Shown in pieces: positions 35,955 through 47,466 of a DNA stretch of 64,000 nucleotides. The DNA is from Macrosoma leucophasiata (lineage: Eukaryota; Arthropoda; Insecta; Lepidoptera; Hedylidae): contig JAWQUS010000027.1 in NCBI GenBank assembly GCA_036365455.1, positions 21,130,501 through 21,194,500 on the forward strand, read 5' to 3'. Positions within the stretch are counted from its first letter, which is position 1. Each line of letters begins with the position of its first letter. The position numbers and the translations under genes were made by a program. The notes beneath the pieces are model-generated. The model was not told where the DNA came from and searched no databases. It saw only the letters and a list, made by a program, of their open reading frames with translations.

Positions 35955-37140
35955 ATCAATTATCGTTTTAAATAGATGAATAGGTAGAAATTGTCGATTG
36001 AGTATGGCCTCAAATTACCTGTTACAATCTACATTGCACTTACACAACATACAATATATATAACATATATAAGCTCAAGCTTAACTTCAGTACAATATTT
36101 AAAACAGAACACTCGATGCTTATTTCGTAAACGCGTGTTCAACATTTTTTCTTTTTTTTATAATTATAATAATTATTGCGCATTTTAATGTGGTTGTCAC
36201 TTATCTAATTCCATTCAAATGAGTGTTTTAATTTTGTATATTAAGGGCCAGGTCAATGTTGAATTGTGTAATTGTAGGGCGAAGGGCATATAAATGTAAT
36301 GTGAATAATTAGGTATAGGCACCTGCAACGTGTGGTGTATATGAAATAAATAATTATGAAAATATAATCAGTTTTATTTCACCTGCTTGACAATAATTAT
36401 ATTTCAATGTTATAGTACACATAATTAAATATTATTTAATTAGCCAAGTGCGAGTTAGACTTGCGAACACAGACTAATATAGGATACAAAGGGATTCTTG
36501 TAAGTTTTAGTAATATCAAAAGGTAAAAAAATAAATTCTGTATTTTTTTAAAATCTATCCTAATAGTCGCTGATAGGTACAGTGGGAGGAAAGTACTATT
36601 TTTTGTCATCTTAATTAAAACGGACACTGTTTCTTTTCTTTTAAATATTTTTGAGGCTTTCGCAATATATTAAAAATTATACGAAAAAAAATCTAAAAAA
36701 TTATGTATTAACATTACTTATACATCTTTGGGTCATTGATTTACATTATTATATGTTCTTAATTTCAACACAATCAGTCCATTATTTGTAAAGCTAATTG
36801 GCTGTAACAGACACACAAGGGTTTAAATAAGGAGAAATATTTGTGAGATGTTTAACCCTGAAACTACCTAAACCAAGTAACCTGTTTTAACATTTCTTTG
36901 GACATATTTTCATTAGGCCAAATTGTTTCACAATTTTCAATGTCAAATAGTTGAATTTATTTCCAGCTCATTATAGACTCGTCTCGATTTTTTTCATCTT
37001 TTAATTTATTATATTTATGACCATAGTTTGTGATACGTTCTGATTTGTCGCGATCGAGATGACAAATAACCCGTGAAAAATAAGGATTTACGGATTGAGT
37101 CAATTTTTGAAACATTTAGCTTTAAGCCTGTTTACATCAA
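35955..37140. other. AT-rich region with a short common-repeat scrap
   Basis: About 36439-36470 (gccaagtgcgagttagactt) resembles a widespread lepidopteran repeat. The rest is unassigned. Confidence 0.4.
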
Positions 37141-37144
37141 ATTT

Positions 37145-37400
37145 TATAATCGACTAGCTGACCCGGCAAACTTCGTATTGCCTCAGAATGAAATAATGTG
37201 TCAAAGGTTTGATAGATACGGACTATTTGTATGGGAAAATGAAATGAGGTTTTAACTACTGCCCTTCAATTTATTCATATTTTCTTACTTTTTAAACCTT
37301 CCCAGGACTTCCAAAAATCATTCAAAACCAAAATTCACAGCCGTTCTCGAGTTTTAGCGAAACTAAGGAACAGCAATTGATGAAAAATTAAAATATATAG
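37145..37400 (+). repeat. LINE-like 3' remnant
   Basis: Begins cgactagctgacccggcaaa then cttcgtattgcc, an RTE-type tail opening. Confidence 0.5.
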
Positions 37401-37744
37401 ACATACGAGTAGATTTTAAGACAACCTTCAAACACGTTCCTAAGGAACCTGCATTTTCAGACACAAATGTTTATTTTAAATAGGTCAATTGTAGTAAGTA
37501 CATTTTGATGTGATATAATTATTGCATGGTGTATAATTGATCTACAATATTGAGAGCATCTGAGTACAAATGAGTAATTTATGAGTTCAACTGAGAAAAT
37601 TGGGTAGTGAGTGATAATTAAGGGCTATAAATATCTTGAATCTTCTAATTGAGTTGTTACGACTAAGGGTCGCTAACCTTAATTTTTACTTGTTCTTCGT
37701 ACCTTTTGTTTTACATAACACAAGATATAATTTAACGGTTCTTT

Positions 37745-38026
37745 TAATGTTATGGAAGTGGCAAACAAGCATGCAGTTCACATTGATATTAAGTGATGAC
37801 TGCAGCCTATAGACCACACAAAGACCAAGGTCAAAATGCAGATACGTTACCACTCCTGAGGTCTAAGATGTTATGCCTCTGTGCCGGAAATTACTGGGCC
37901 GTACATTACCACCTGACCAGAACACCATAGTCTTGAACACAACCATTTAGCGGCAAGTATATTAGGTACCTAATGCGGCGGTGCCTACGCCCGCGAGCTC
38001 CGTCACTGGAGCTCTTCTACCAGTGA
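37745..38026 (-). repeat. Family-A repeat, near full length
   Basis: Full family order ending gagctcttctaccagtg. Confidence 0.85.
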
Positions 38027-38037
38027 AAAACATTGAC

Positions 38038-38043
38038 AGTATA

Positions 38044-38106
<63 letters not shown>
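38038..38106. repeat. (TA)n microsatellite
   Basis: About 34 TA units between two family-A copies of the same orientation. Confidence 0.97.
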
Positions 38107-38107
<1 letters not shown>

Positions 38108-38126
38108 CTGTAGCATATCAACAACT

Positions 38127-38333
38127 ACACGAAACCAGAGGTTTTAATGTAGATGCGTTACCACACTTGAGGCCTAAGGTATTAAGCCTCTGCCGGAAAT
38201 TATCGGGTTGTACATTACCATCTGACCAGAACACGATAGTGCTAAACACTACCATTTAGCGGCAAGTAGAGACGGCTGTAATGCAATGTTGCCTACGCCC
38301 GCGAACTACGCCTCTCGAGCTCTACCACCAGTA
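38127..38333 (-). repeat. Family-A repeat, tail-truncated
   Basis: From accagaggttttaatgtaga to tctaccaccagtaaaa. Confidence 0.8.
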
Positions 38334-38486
38334 AAAAGTCACGTGCTTTGAAAATTTTCTTTGGAACTGATTGTTTAGCTCATAAAAAGTATCTTGTTCT
38401 GCTATGGCAGTCTCAAACACGGATAAATCTCACATTTTTTTTATTTTTTCTTAAGTCGCCCAAATATGATTACTTCATCAATTGAA

Positions 38487-38659
38487 TTATTAACTCTCTT
38501 GGAGTAGTGGTACCAAGCCTCTTCTGATAGGTTCCTCACTTCCCCGGTTCGATTTCCGGATAAAGGATATGGGGAGTCCCGGTGATACTTTGCTCGTCAT
38601 TGTTTTAAGAGTAAAAAACTGTGATGATTCAAGGGTGTTTGCTGGTATGTTTGATTTTT
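38487..38659 (+). repeat. Family-B-like SINE, worn
   Basis: Has ttggagtagtggtaccaag, a B box ggttcgatttccgg, and gggtgtttgctggtatgtttg. Confidence 0.55.
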
Positions 38660-38875
38660 TTTGAAGTGGGTTTGCCACTTCCATTAGATAAAAAAATTCA
38701 ATTCACATGCAAGCAATTCACATTGATGTTAAGTGATGACTGCAGCCTATAGAAGACCAAGGTCAAAATGCAGATGCGTCACCACACCTGAGGCCTAAGG
38801 TGTTATGCCACTGTGCCGAAACAGGGCCTTACATTACCACCTGATCGGATCACTGCCTTCCTGTGTTATGGTACC
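38660..38875 (-). repeat. Family-A repeat with an inverted tail piece
   Basis: The body at 38700-38875 is minus strand. Just left, gtttgccacttccattagat then aaaaaaa (about 38668-38694) is a plus-strand tail, so the tail is present in both orientations. Confidence 0.75.
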
Positions 38876-39440
38876 CAGAAGGCGGGCAGTATTGCCTCGT
38901 TGGATGGCAATGCTGATTCATTGACCTAAAAATTGGCCAGCCTTCTAGTCACGGGAAGTGTAAAGTGTTCTCAGTAAAGTGACAATTGGATCTTAAAATT
39001 CTTATCCCTTATTAATTGGTACTTAAAACAATTGAAAAATTACGATCATACTTCTCTCTTTCCTAGTACAGCGTTATCATGGAAATAAAAAAGAGAATTG
39101 CTAATATTTATAAAAAAATAATATAAAAAAAACAGCTAATTACGAAGTTATAAATCGTTCACAATCCAAACAATATTTCCGCAAGTTTAAGAGTGGACAC
39201 AAGGACTCGAAAATTTTGTGAATGGCGCTTTATTCTGAGAAAATCACTTCCTGGGGTCTTATTCTCGTAACATAAGTCGTTGAATCGGAATTAAATTCGG
39301 TTCTCTGCCTTGTTTTAACTAAGGCGCACATTGGTAAAGGCAAGACGGCGAATCGATTTAGTATCGATTCAACGACTTTTTAATCAAGACAAACTTAAGG
39401 TTACGTTTTTCTTTGAAATAATAATATTTATAACTTCAAG
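38876..39440. other. Unassigned stretch
   Basis: No gene or repeat recognised. Confidence 0.35.
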
Positions 39441-39456
39441 ACTGCAGAGCGTTATC

Positions 39457-39716
39457 TTTTTTTATGTAATGAAAGTGGCAAACAAGCATGCATTTCACAT
39501 TGATGTCAAGTGATGACTGCAGCCTATGACACCCACACAAGGACCAGAGGTCAAAATATAGATTCGTTACTACTTTTGAGGCCTAAGGTGTTATGCCTCT
39601 GTGCCGGAAATTACATACATTACTACCTAACCGGAACACGATAGTGCTGAACACTACCATTTAACGGCAAGTATAACGTTAATGCGTAATGTATAGCGTG
39701 GAGCTCTACGACCAGT
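39457..39716 (-). repeat. Family-A repeat inserted in the Tc1-like MITE
   Basis: Complete from the T-run tail to gagctctacgaccagtgac. It breaks the MITE sequence gagcgttatctctttcgc. Confidence 0.8.
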
Positions 39717-39831
39717 GACAGACGGATCTCTTTCGCACCTTACCTATCTGACGTTTGTCGACCATTTTGATCAAGTTTTGACGAATACCAGACCATCAAT
39801 GCTTACGTAGGCCAAGTTCAAGTGCTAAGTC

Positions 39832-39919
39832 ACTCTAGGTACCTGTTTTATGATTACTTGACGTTTTGAAAGTATCTGTAAAGATCTATTCGAAATAAAA
39901 ATATTTTCTATTTCTATTT
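39832..39919 (+). mobile_element. 88 bp LINE tail inserted in the Tc1-like MITE
   Basis: Same 3' sequence as 53760-53881, with a 7 bp duplication ctaagtc at 39825-39831 and 39920-39926. Confidence 0.8.
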
Positions 39920-39985
39920 CTAAGTCGAAACTAGCCGATTGTCGCTTTCATAGGCTCGATGTGCAATATTTATTGATGAGCACTG

Positions 39986-40293
39986 TACCTGTAATTGAAT
40001 ATTATGTGAAGTCACATGAAAATTTCTTCACGCCTCAGCGAAGGCAGTAAAATTTACGTATCATTAAATTTTAATTTGAATCAGGACGAACAACTGGTCT
40101 GTAGCGAAAGGATTGAAGCATCAATCACATGGACGTGTTTTCACGTCACGCACGAATGCGTCATTTTATTCGCTCTATATGCACTTTGACATATTAAAAT
40201 TGCATTATGTGATGCAATGTTGATATTTAGTTAATTGTGACTCAATTCTTGTATGATGAGTTTTACGTAAAGTAGAACTATAATAAGTTACTT
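39986..40293. other. Unassigned stretch
   Basis: AT-rich; nothing recognised. Confidence 0.35.
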
Positions 40294-40340
40294 TTACTGG
40301 TGGTAGTGCACCTATTCCGTGCTGAAGCATTAAAAATTAG
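40294..40340 (+). repeat. Family-A head fragment
   Basis: ttttactggtggtagtgcac, then the match is lost. Confidence 0.5.
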
Positions 40341-40539
40341 GATTGCCATGATAGTCGCCAACCTTCGTAGAGAAGTGGCACTTTAAGAAGAAGAAATTGC
40401 TAATCCTTTGTCTTTTCTATCCCACGCCATCCCCAAGACAAAGCATATTATAACTAAAACATATCTAATGTAAGTTTATGAACGAGAGGGTTAGCCTTAG
40501 AGTCTAATGTCTTATTTTTTCTATTTTGAATTGAATCTG

Positions 40540-40815
40540 CCTCAGTAACGTAGTGACTAGCTACTATTAGATATGACCTAGTCACATAGCCACTACTACT
40601 ACGCTGGAATCCAGGGTTCGATTTCCCTATCAGAGATAAACGTGGAAAATGCTTCTATAGAGATTTTTCAATTTTCTGGACTTTTCCCTGTATCTCGGAG
40701 CTTGGTGATGTGCCCGGAGATGTCAACAGGCTCGCCACTTGTTACATGGGCGAAAACGTAACCGGCGAATCGAGGATGTTTGCATGTATCCTTGAATGCA
40801 TGTATGCATCTCTGT
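40540..40815 (+). repeat. Family-B SINE with a small insertion in the head
   Basis: tgcctcagtaacgtagtgac, then about 27 extra bases that partly repeat the head, then actactacgctgg and a B box gggttcgatttcc. Confidence 0.8.
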
Positions 40816-40867
40816 CGTAGTAGTTTTTCCTGCAAACTAGCGCGATTGCCGTTCCCGCAAGAATTTC

Positions 40868-41001
40868 GATATGCCTTAAGCCGGCACTACACAGTCGACA
40901 AATGCATCAGCAGACGTCATCTGCATATGCCTCCGCCGACGTTAAATACCTCTCAAATCACCTGCTCTACACGTCGGCGTATGCTTCCGCCGATGTGAAG
41001 T
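40868..41001. mobile_element. Short TIR element (GCCGGCAC type)
   Basis: Ends taagccggcactacac and gtgaagtgccggcata are inverted repeats about 134 bp apart. The interior repeats a gccgacgt/acgtcggc theme. A ttaa-like flank is only approximate. Confidence 0.6.
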
Positions 41002-41037
41002 GCCGGCATAACGGAAAGAATCTCTTAGTCCTTAATT

Positions 41038-41128
41038 TCCCACCATTCGTCGGTTACTTTTTGGCCCACATGATGTCAACAGGTGGCGAACCTGTTGACA
41101 TCTCCGTGTACATTACAAAAACTGGTAG
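41038..41128 (-). repeat. Family-B SINE middle fragment
   Basis: tttttggcccacatgatg, then ggcgaacctgttgacatctc. Confidence 0.7.
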
Positions 41129-41412
41129 GTATGATATTGTATATTGATGTTACAATATTACGACCTATATTACTACACAGCAATTTAAAATGAACCTCTC
41201 ACGAAATCGCGGCGATCGACAAAATCAGCGAAAATGAAAGTACCGCCCATCTCCGTTGCATGTGAGACATATAAGTTCACGGGAAAGGTACCGGTTTGCG
41301 AACCTTGAACCCTGAGCCCTGCGCGAACTTTATGTAATAGGTATTCACTTGTCATTTGGTAGGTCAGTACTGTTACGTCAGATAATAATAATAATAAATA
41401 ACGGTAGATTTT
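41129..41412. other. Unassigned stretch
   Basis: Includes a less AT-rich part (41200-41340) without a recognised function. Confidence 0.35.
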
Positions 41413-41596
41413 TTAAGCATGCAGCTCACATTGATGTTAAGTGATGACTGCAACCTGTAGACAGTTACTCAAAAACCACATCTCAAAATACAGAAGCGAT
41501 GCCACCCCTGAAACCTAAGTTCTTATATCCTTATGATAATTATTACGGAGCCTTACCATCTGACCGTAACACGATAGTGCTACACACTCACATTTT
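41413..41596 (-). repeat. Family-A repeat, 5'-truncated
   Basis: Tail side aagcatgcagctcacattg. Stops after cgatagtgctacacac. Head to head with 41598. Confidence 0.75.
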
Positions 41597-41597
41597 T

Positions 41598-41661
41598 TAA
41601 TGGTTGTAGAGCTCCAGTGACGGAGCTCGCGGGCGTAGGCACCATCGCATTACTTAATATA
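41598..41661 (+). repeat. Family-A repeat, 5' half interrupted by the BEL element
   Basis: Starts tggttgtagagctccagtg and runs to cattacttaatata. The rest continues at 47816. It lies head to head with a minus-strand copy ending at 41596. Confidence 0.85.
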
Positions 41662-41835
41662 TGTGTATAATTTTGAGTGTGGACTGTAGGTTTTGATGGC
41701 GTTTAAGACTAAATCAAGAAATGAAAAAAATACACACTTTCACTAGCACTGATTTTTATTGCGACTGACATTTTAAAAAAACAGACATAAAGAAGTATAA
41801 TAAATTTATGGCCAGTACTGAATACAATTCGAACA
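41662..41835 (-). repeat. 3' LTR of the BEL/Pao element
   Basis: This is the second 174 bp copy, base for base the same as 47642-47815 by eye. On the element strand it is preceded by CTTTGGTGGGCGGTA (41850-41836), the probable purine-rich plus-strand primer. Confidence 0.93.
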
Positions 41836-42297
41836 TACCGCCCACCAAAGGACAACAGTCCTTTACATGCTAAACAATCATTAAGAAACATTTAGATCTG
41901 TTCTGAACAAATTGCTTCGAATCCTACAAATACAGTATTACATTTCTATCAATTAGCAAGATGACTGAAACCTTAACATGCTTGCATAAATCATGAACAA
42001 AAATAATTCCTAAAAACCTAATAACAACTATTATTCCTACTAATCACCTAAACATTTTGAATTTCATTACAAAGTTATTTCCTATTGCATAACGTGCCGT
42101 AATTATACCTAACCAAAGTTACACAATAGAAAAATAATGTTTGATCTTTTTGATAAAATTGTTATAACTCAATATTGATAAACTTGCATGTTAGTTGTGA
42201 AGATGTATACAAAAAACATAAATGAAACTATTTTTTAATCATTCAAAAATATTAAACAAACATAAAAAACTAAAGTATTGTAATTAACAATATTTTG

Positions 42298-45200
42298 TTA
42301 CTTAGTCTCTACAGGTAAATAACAAAGTTTTGATATGGAACGTTTAACCACATCACTTGAACATTTTACACTGTAAACCCTTGTTACATTGTCTGGCCCA
42401 GGATGTTTAGCAATTATTCGCCCTAGAGGCCACTTGCCCGGAGGCAACTGTTCATTTTTTAATAGCACAATGTCACCTATTTCAAACTCTTTAATGCGCT
42501 TTAACCACTTTGGACGTTCTTGAAGCCTAGATAAATACTCAGATTGCCACCGATGCCAAAATTCACTAACTAGTCTTTGAACATATTGCCACCGTGATAA
42601 ACGATTCAAATTAAGATCGCGAAGATCTGGACTAGGTATGGTGACCGGTGCTTCGCCGATCAGAAAATGACCTGGTGTGAGTATCTTGAAGTCAGTGTCT
42701 GTGGTGTCAATGGGTGTCAAGGGCCTGGAATTCAAGCATGCCTCAATTTGGCATAGTGTAGTCGACATTTCTTCAAAAGTAAGTCTGGCTGTTAAAATTC
42801 GTCGAAGGTGATGTTTGACTGACTTCACCCCGGCTTCCCATAGGCCACCAAAATTGGGGCTGTATGGGGGAATGAAGTGCCATTGTGTTCCCTCGGAAGC
42901 CAATATATTATTCAAATGACCTGGTAGTTCAAGGTTGGTACTCTTCCATGCTTCTGCCAGGTGTTTATTGGCCCCAACGAAGTTCCTCCCTTGATCACTC
43001 CATATATGAGTACACCTTCCTCTGCGTGCAATGAATCTATGGAAAGCCCCTATAAATGATTCCGAAGACAGGTCGCCTACCAATTCCAGGTGAATGGCCT
43101 TGGTCACCATACAAATAAAAATTGCTATGTATGCCTTGTTTGATTTTGCTCCTCTACCTCTTGTCATTAGAACTTGCAATGGGCCGGCAAAATCTACTCC
43201 ACTATGCTGGAATGGTCGTGCTGGAGTAGTGCGAACCCTAGGTAAGTCTGCCATGATTTGACTTCTTATCGCCGCCCTTTGCCTTGTACAAATTATGCAT
43301 CTATGTAAATATGCCTTTACTGCATTTTTAATTCCAAGAATCCAGTATTTAGACCTAATGTAACAGACCATCAGCTGTATGCCACCGTGCAATGTCCTTT
43401 GATGTGCATCAGCAATGATTAAATGAGCTAAAGTAGACTTGTTGTTCATGATAATAGGATGTCTAGACTCGTCTTCTAAATCCGAGTTTCTCAATCTGCC
43501 GCCCACCCTGAGAATATTGCGGCTGTCTAAGAATGGATTTAGAGATTTAAGCCTACTACTTCTTTTTACATACTGCTTGTTTGTTATTCTATCTATCTCT
43601 TCAACAAAGCTTTCCCTTTGTGCTAACCTTATGCATGTTTTTAATGATTCATCTAGTTCTTCCACTGTTATAGGTCTGTCTATGTTACTTGAATTTTTAT
43701 TATAATTTAAAAATCTTCTACTATATACTATTACTCTCTTCAGCTCCTCTAACGAATCAAAATTCTCAAAGTTAATCTTGTCTTTTTCTTCAATTTTTAA
43801 ATTAACTTGTATTTTCTTTCTATCTATATCTGTGGGCAAATTAAGTCTTAAAAAATGTATTTCTTGATCTCTTAGCCAATCTGGCCCTTCCCACCATAGT
43901 TTGTTTCCAATCAATTCTGTTAGTTCAAGCCCTCTCGAACCTATATCCGCAGGATTCTCCTTAGATTGTACATGAAACCATCGAGAGTTGCTTAAATTGT
44001 CCAATATTTCCACCACTCGATTGCTTACAAATACCTTCCATCTCGATGGATCTCCACATATCCATGACAAAACTACTGATGAATCTGTCCATGCATATAC
44101 TCCTTCGACAGGTAATCTCATCGCCTCTCTAACTTGAGTTAACAATCTTGCCAATAAAACTGCTCCACAAAGCTCAAGGCGTGGCACTGAAATAGGCCTT
44201 ACCGGCGCCACTCTTGTCTTTGAAGCCACAATACCAGTTTTTATTTTACCATCTTTAGTTTGAACTCTGTAATATACAACAGCACAATAAGCCTTATTTG
44301 ACGCATCACAGAACCCATGCAGAGTGATATTATCCAATTCTTTCCTATCTGTTTCAATCCATCTCTTGATCTGTACTATATTTAAATTCTTAAAACTACT
44401 TCTTATTCTCAACCATTCTTCCTTAAGGCTATCTCCTACATATTCGTCCCAATCCAATCTTTCCATCCAAAGTTTCTGAATCAGTATTTTCGCTGGAATG
44501 ATAGCTGCACTTAACCATCCAAGGGGATCAAATAATCTTTGAATATCTGCTAAAATGTTTCTTTTTGTAATAATTTCTGGTTGAGAAGGTAATTTTAATT
44601 GATACTGAAATGAATCTGTTGACATGTTCCAAACAAGTCCTAAAGTTTTAATTGTACATTGATTTGAGTCTCCATTCCCCTTTTCTTCTTCAATTTGAAA
44701 TTCATCTAAAAACTCCTTACTATTTGAAGCCCATTTTTGTAAAATAAATCCACCCTTCTTTAGTATATCTGTAATTTCTTTGCCTAATTGTATAGCTTCC
44801 TTAATTGTAAAACTACCACTCATACAGTCATCAACATAAAAGTCTTCTCTTATTATTCTTGCTGCTTCTGAACAATCACTACCCTCATCTTCGGCTAGTT
44901 GCATTAAGGTCTTGACCGCTAAATATGGTGCTGAGGCAGTGCCAAATGTAACTCGCAATATACGGTATTCTTCTATTTCTTCGTCTGTATTCTTTCTCCA
45001 TAAAATCCTCTGTAAATCTGCATCTTCCTTTGTTACTTCGACCATTCTATACATCTTCTGAATGTCAGCGACGAAGCAAACTGGTTTTAAACGCCATCTC
45101 ATGACAAGGTTTCGAAGGTCTTCTTGGAGCCGAGGTCCTGTCATGAGTATGTCGTTTAACGATTTACCGTTTGATCCGCTACATGAAGCATCAAATACAA

Positions 45201-47466
45201 TCCTGACCTTGGTTGTTTTCCTTTCTTCTTTTATGACTGCGTGGTGAGGCAGATATATTGCTTCCTTATCTCTTTCTTCTTCTGGAATTTTTTCCATGTG
45301 AGTTAATTGTATATACTCTTCTATAACCTTTCTGTAGTCATCTTTGAGTTGTGGTCTCTTTTCTAATCTTCTTTCCAACTGGTAAAACCTTTTCAGTGCT
45401 ATGTTCTTTGTTTCACCTATCTCATCTATTGAACCTCTCAAAGGTAACTTGACTATGTATCTACCTCCCGCTGATCTACTATAATTGTTCACATAAATCT
45501 CTTCACACTTCCTTTCTTCAGCAGTAAATTCCCGCTTTGTTGATTCTTCTATACTCCATAAATTTCTTAAAAAATTGTCACTATCCACTTCTAGTTTATG
45601 ATGCATTACCACAATCCTACCTTCAGATATTTGATTATTAATATTCCCAAACAAAATCCATCCCAGGCTTGTTTCCTGAGCCGATGGTGAACCTGGTGGA
45701 CCTTTGACTAAATTGTTTTTAATTATATCTGTGTATACTTCAACTCCAAGTAAAATGTCTATCTTACTTGCAATGAAATATTGTGGATCAGCCAAGTTGA
45801 GACCTTCTAAATGTGACCAATGTTCCCTTGGCTTGATTGATTTGCACGGTAACCTAGTCGTCACATGTGATGCTAACACATATGCCCTTACAGGGAGGCT
45901 GAATTCCAAATCATACCTTGACAAAACCTCCAACTGTACCACGTGACTGACTGTTGTTGTTGCTGAACCTACACCTGTCACCGTACCATTTATCCCAGTT
46001 CTTTTGAGTCGCAATGATTGAACTGCCCTCTCACTGATAAAAGATGCCTGTGACCCAGGATCTATTAATGCCCTCAAAATAGTGATTTGACCCGAACTAC
46101 CCCTGACCGGCACCAGTGCAGTGGCTAAAAGTGCCTTGTTGTGCCCCGACGCTAAGTGTGATGCTATTGAAATATCTTGTGAATCATGCTGCTCACCTTT
46201 TACATTTGTGTGTAAAGAAGACAGCCCGGTTGTATTGTTACCCTCCTGAACCCCGGCCTCCCCTCTCCTCTCATGAATATTATTATAATGTAAAAGTGAG
46301 TGATGGCGTCTACTACAAATCCTACAAGATATTTTTTGTTTACAATTAACAACTGGGTGATTAGATGAAAGACAATTATAACACAAATGATTATCTCTGA
46401 CATACTCCCTTCTCTTAACAGGATTTAATTTACCAAAGTCTTTGCAATTAAACAAATAGTGATTTTTGCTGCAAAAAATACAAGTCATTTGAACAGAATT
46501 AGTATGAAAAGAACGCTCCTTAGTGTGTCGCATAGTGACTGGTTGTGCTATTAAAACTAAAGTTTGAATATTAGATTCAAGAAAATTAATTAAACTTTTA
46601 AAAGAAGGTAACTCTTTGTTATATTCTGTACTAACGAATTTTTCCCACTCCTTATGGGTCTCTGGATCCAATTTTTGTGTAACAAAAAACACCAATACTG
46701 GATCCCAACAAACTGTAGAAACATCCATACCTTGTAGGCTGCTTATGCACTCATTTGTGTTGTCTATTAATGATTTTAATTGACTTGCCGACTGTGTATT
46801 AATCTTCTTCATAGAAAATAACCTTTTCAATATAGCATCCACTATAAGCCGTTTGTGCGAATATCTATTTCTCAATGTATCCCATGCAAAACAATAATTC
46901 TTTTCTACGATTTGAAAGTTTTTGATAGCATTATGTGCTTCTCCCGTTAGACACGATTTCAAGTAGTGTAACTTCTGTACGTCACTAAGCCTTTTGTTAT
47001 CATGAATGAGCGATGAAAACACGTCTTCAAATGATTGCCAATCCTCGTACGCACCTGAGAACGTTGGTAAATTAATTTTAGGTAAATGAATTTCCCCTCC
47101 AAAGTGATTTGACGGCTCCTGTACTGAAGAACTATTCTCGACATTGCTGTGACGTTGCGGCTGCTTGATATTTTCTAACTTGTCGGTTAAATCGCCCTTT
47201 AACTCCAAAAACACATCCTCGAACTGTGTGTGTCTGTCGTCCGTAAAGTATGACAACCCGTCTCGTTTTTGTTTGTTAGTCATGGTTATCAAAGTTCCAT
47301 GTGTACTTCGAAACAAGTCCCAATATTCTTGAACACATTTTAGTTTGGATTGTATATACCCACTTGTCAGTCTTGCCTTCGGACATTTTTTATGATTGCT
47401 TAATGCCTTTTCTAACAATTGAAGTAATTCTTCATTCGTTTCTATTAATTGTTCCACTGAAGTCAT
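42298..47466 (-). CDS. BEL/Pao gag-pol polyprotein, 1722 residues, intact
   Basis: A single frame encodes capsid-type and enzymatic parts for element transposition through virus-like particles. In order: a coiled N-terminus and DUF1759-type gag (about 1-300), Cys/His knuckles (about 329-393, CIFC, CYNC and CRIC motifs), an aspartic protease with LIDPGSQ at Asp469, reverse transcriptase (about 710-990) with VADI Asp801 and YVDD at 877-880, RNase H with Asp1054, Glu1098, Asp1128 and Asp1174, an integrase zinc finger (His residues near 1355-1360, CIIC 1390-1393), an integrase core with Asp1425, Asp1491 and Glu1544, and a C-terminal DUF5641-type segment rich in Trp/Arg. All key residues are present. 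The domain order protease-RT-RNase H-integrase and the length are normal for BEL/Pao. The start is the first ATG, about 175 nt inside the 5' LTR, and no frameshift is needed between gag and pol. Confidence 0.95.
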   Translation of the reverse strand: MTSVEQLIETNEELLQLLEKALSNHKKCPKARLTSGYIQSKLKCVQEYWDLFRSTHGTLITMTNKQKRDGLSYFTDDRHTQFEDVFLELKGDLTDKLENIKQPQRHSNVENSSSVQEPSNHFGGEIHLPKINLPTFSGAYEDWQSFEDVFSSLIHDNKRLSDVQKLHYLKSCLTGEAHNAIKNFQIVEKNYCFAWDTLRNRYSHKRLIVDAILKRLFSMKKINTQSASQLKSLIDNTNECISSLQGMDVSTVCWDPVLVFFVTQKLDPETHKEWEKFVSTEYNKELPSFKSLINFLESNIQTLVLIAQPVTMRHTKERSFHTNSVQMTCIFCSKNHYLFNCKDFGKLNPVKRREYVRDNHLCYNCLSSNHPVVNCKQKISCRICSRRHHSLLHYNNIHERRGEAGVQEGNNTTGLSSLHTNVKGEQHDSQDISIASHLASGHNKALLATALVPVRGSSGQITILRALIDPGSQASFISERAVQSLRLKRTGINGTVTGVGSATTTVSHVVQLEVLSRYDLEFSLPVRAYVLASHVTTRLPCKSIKPREHWSHLEGLNLADPQYFIASKIDILLGVEVYTDIIKNNLVKGPPGSPSAQETSLGWILFGNINNQISEGRIVVMHHKLEVDSDNFLRNLWSIEESTKREFTAEERKCEEIYVNNYSRSAGGRYIVKLPLRGSIDEIGETKNIALKRFYQLERRLEKRPQLKDDYRKVIEEYIQLTHMEKIPEEERDKEAIYLPHHAVIKEERKTTKVRIVFDASCSGSNGKSLNDILMTGPRLQEDLRNLVMRWRLKPVCFVADIQKMYRMVEVTKEDADLQRILWRKNTDEEIEEYRILRVTFGTASAPYLAVKTLMQLAEDEGSDCSEAARIIREDFYVDDCMSGSFTIKEAIQLGKEITDILKKGGFILQKWASNSKEFLDEFQIEEEKGNGDSNQCTIKTLGLVWNMSTDSFQYQLKLPSQPEIITKRNILADIQRLFDPLGWLSAAIIPAKILIQKLWMERLDWDEYVGDSLKEEWLRIRSSFKNLNIVQIKRWIETDRKELDNITLHGFCDASNKAYCAVVYYRVQTKDGKIKTGIVASKTRVAPVRPISVPRLELCGAVLLARLLTQVREAMRLPVEGVYAWTDSSVVLSWICGDPSRWKVFVSNRVVEILDNLSNSRWFHVQSKENPADIGSRGLELTELIGNKLWWEGPDWLRDQEIHFLRLNLPTDIDRKKIQVNLKIEEKDKINFENFDSLEELKRVIVYSRRFLNYNKNSSNIDRPITVEELDESLKTCIRLAQRESFVEEIDRITNKQYVKRSSRLKSLNPFLDSRNILRVGGRLRNSDLEDESRHPIIMNNKSTLAHLIIADAHQRTLHGGIQLMVCYIRSKYWILGIKNAVKAYLHRCIICTRQRAAIRSQIMADLPRVRTTPARPFQHSGVDFAGPLQVLMTRGRGAKSNKAYIAIFICMVTKAIHLELVGDLSSESFIGAFHRFIARRGRCTHIWSDQGRNFVGANKHLAEAWKSTNLELPGHLNNILASEGTQWHFIPPYSPNFGGLWEAGVKSVKHHLRRILTARLTFEEMSTTLCQIEACLNSRPLTPIDTTDTDFKILTPGHFLIGEAPVTIPSPDLRDLNLNRLSRWQYVQRLVSEFWHRWQSEYLSRLQERPKWLKRIKEFEIGDIVLLKNEQLPPGKWPLGRIIAKHPGPDNVTRVYSVKCSSDVVKRSISKLCYLPVETK

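Larger units (their letters stand above)
39441..39985 (+). mobile_element. Tc1-like MITE split by two retroposons
   Basis: Pieces at 39441-39456, about 39717-39831 and 39927-39985 align with the MITE at 54871-55131. The right end gagcactg plus TA is intact, while the left end is lost or worn. The gaps are a family-A copy and a LINE tail. Confidence 0.75.

Noticed and set aside
38038..38106. CRISPR-like or tandem gene repeats
   Set aside because: It is a simple dinucleotide run. No direct-repeat and spacer array exists anywhere in the window.
37981..38259. Frame with a long Tyr-Ile run
   Set aside because: It is a translation of the (TA)n microsatellite and two family-A copies.
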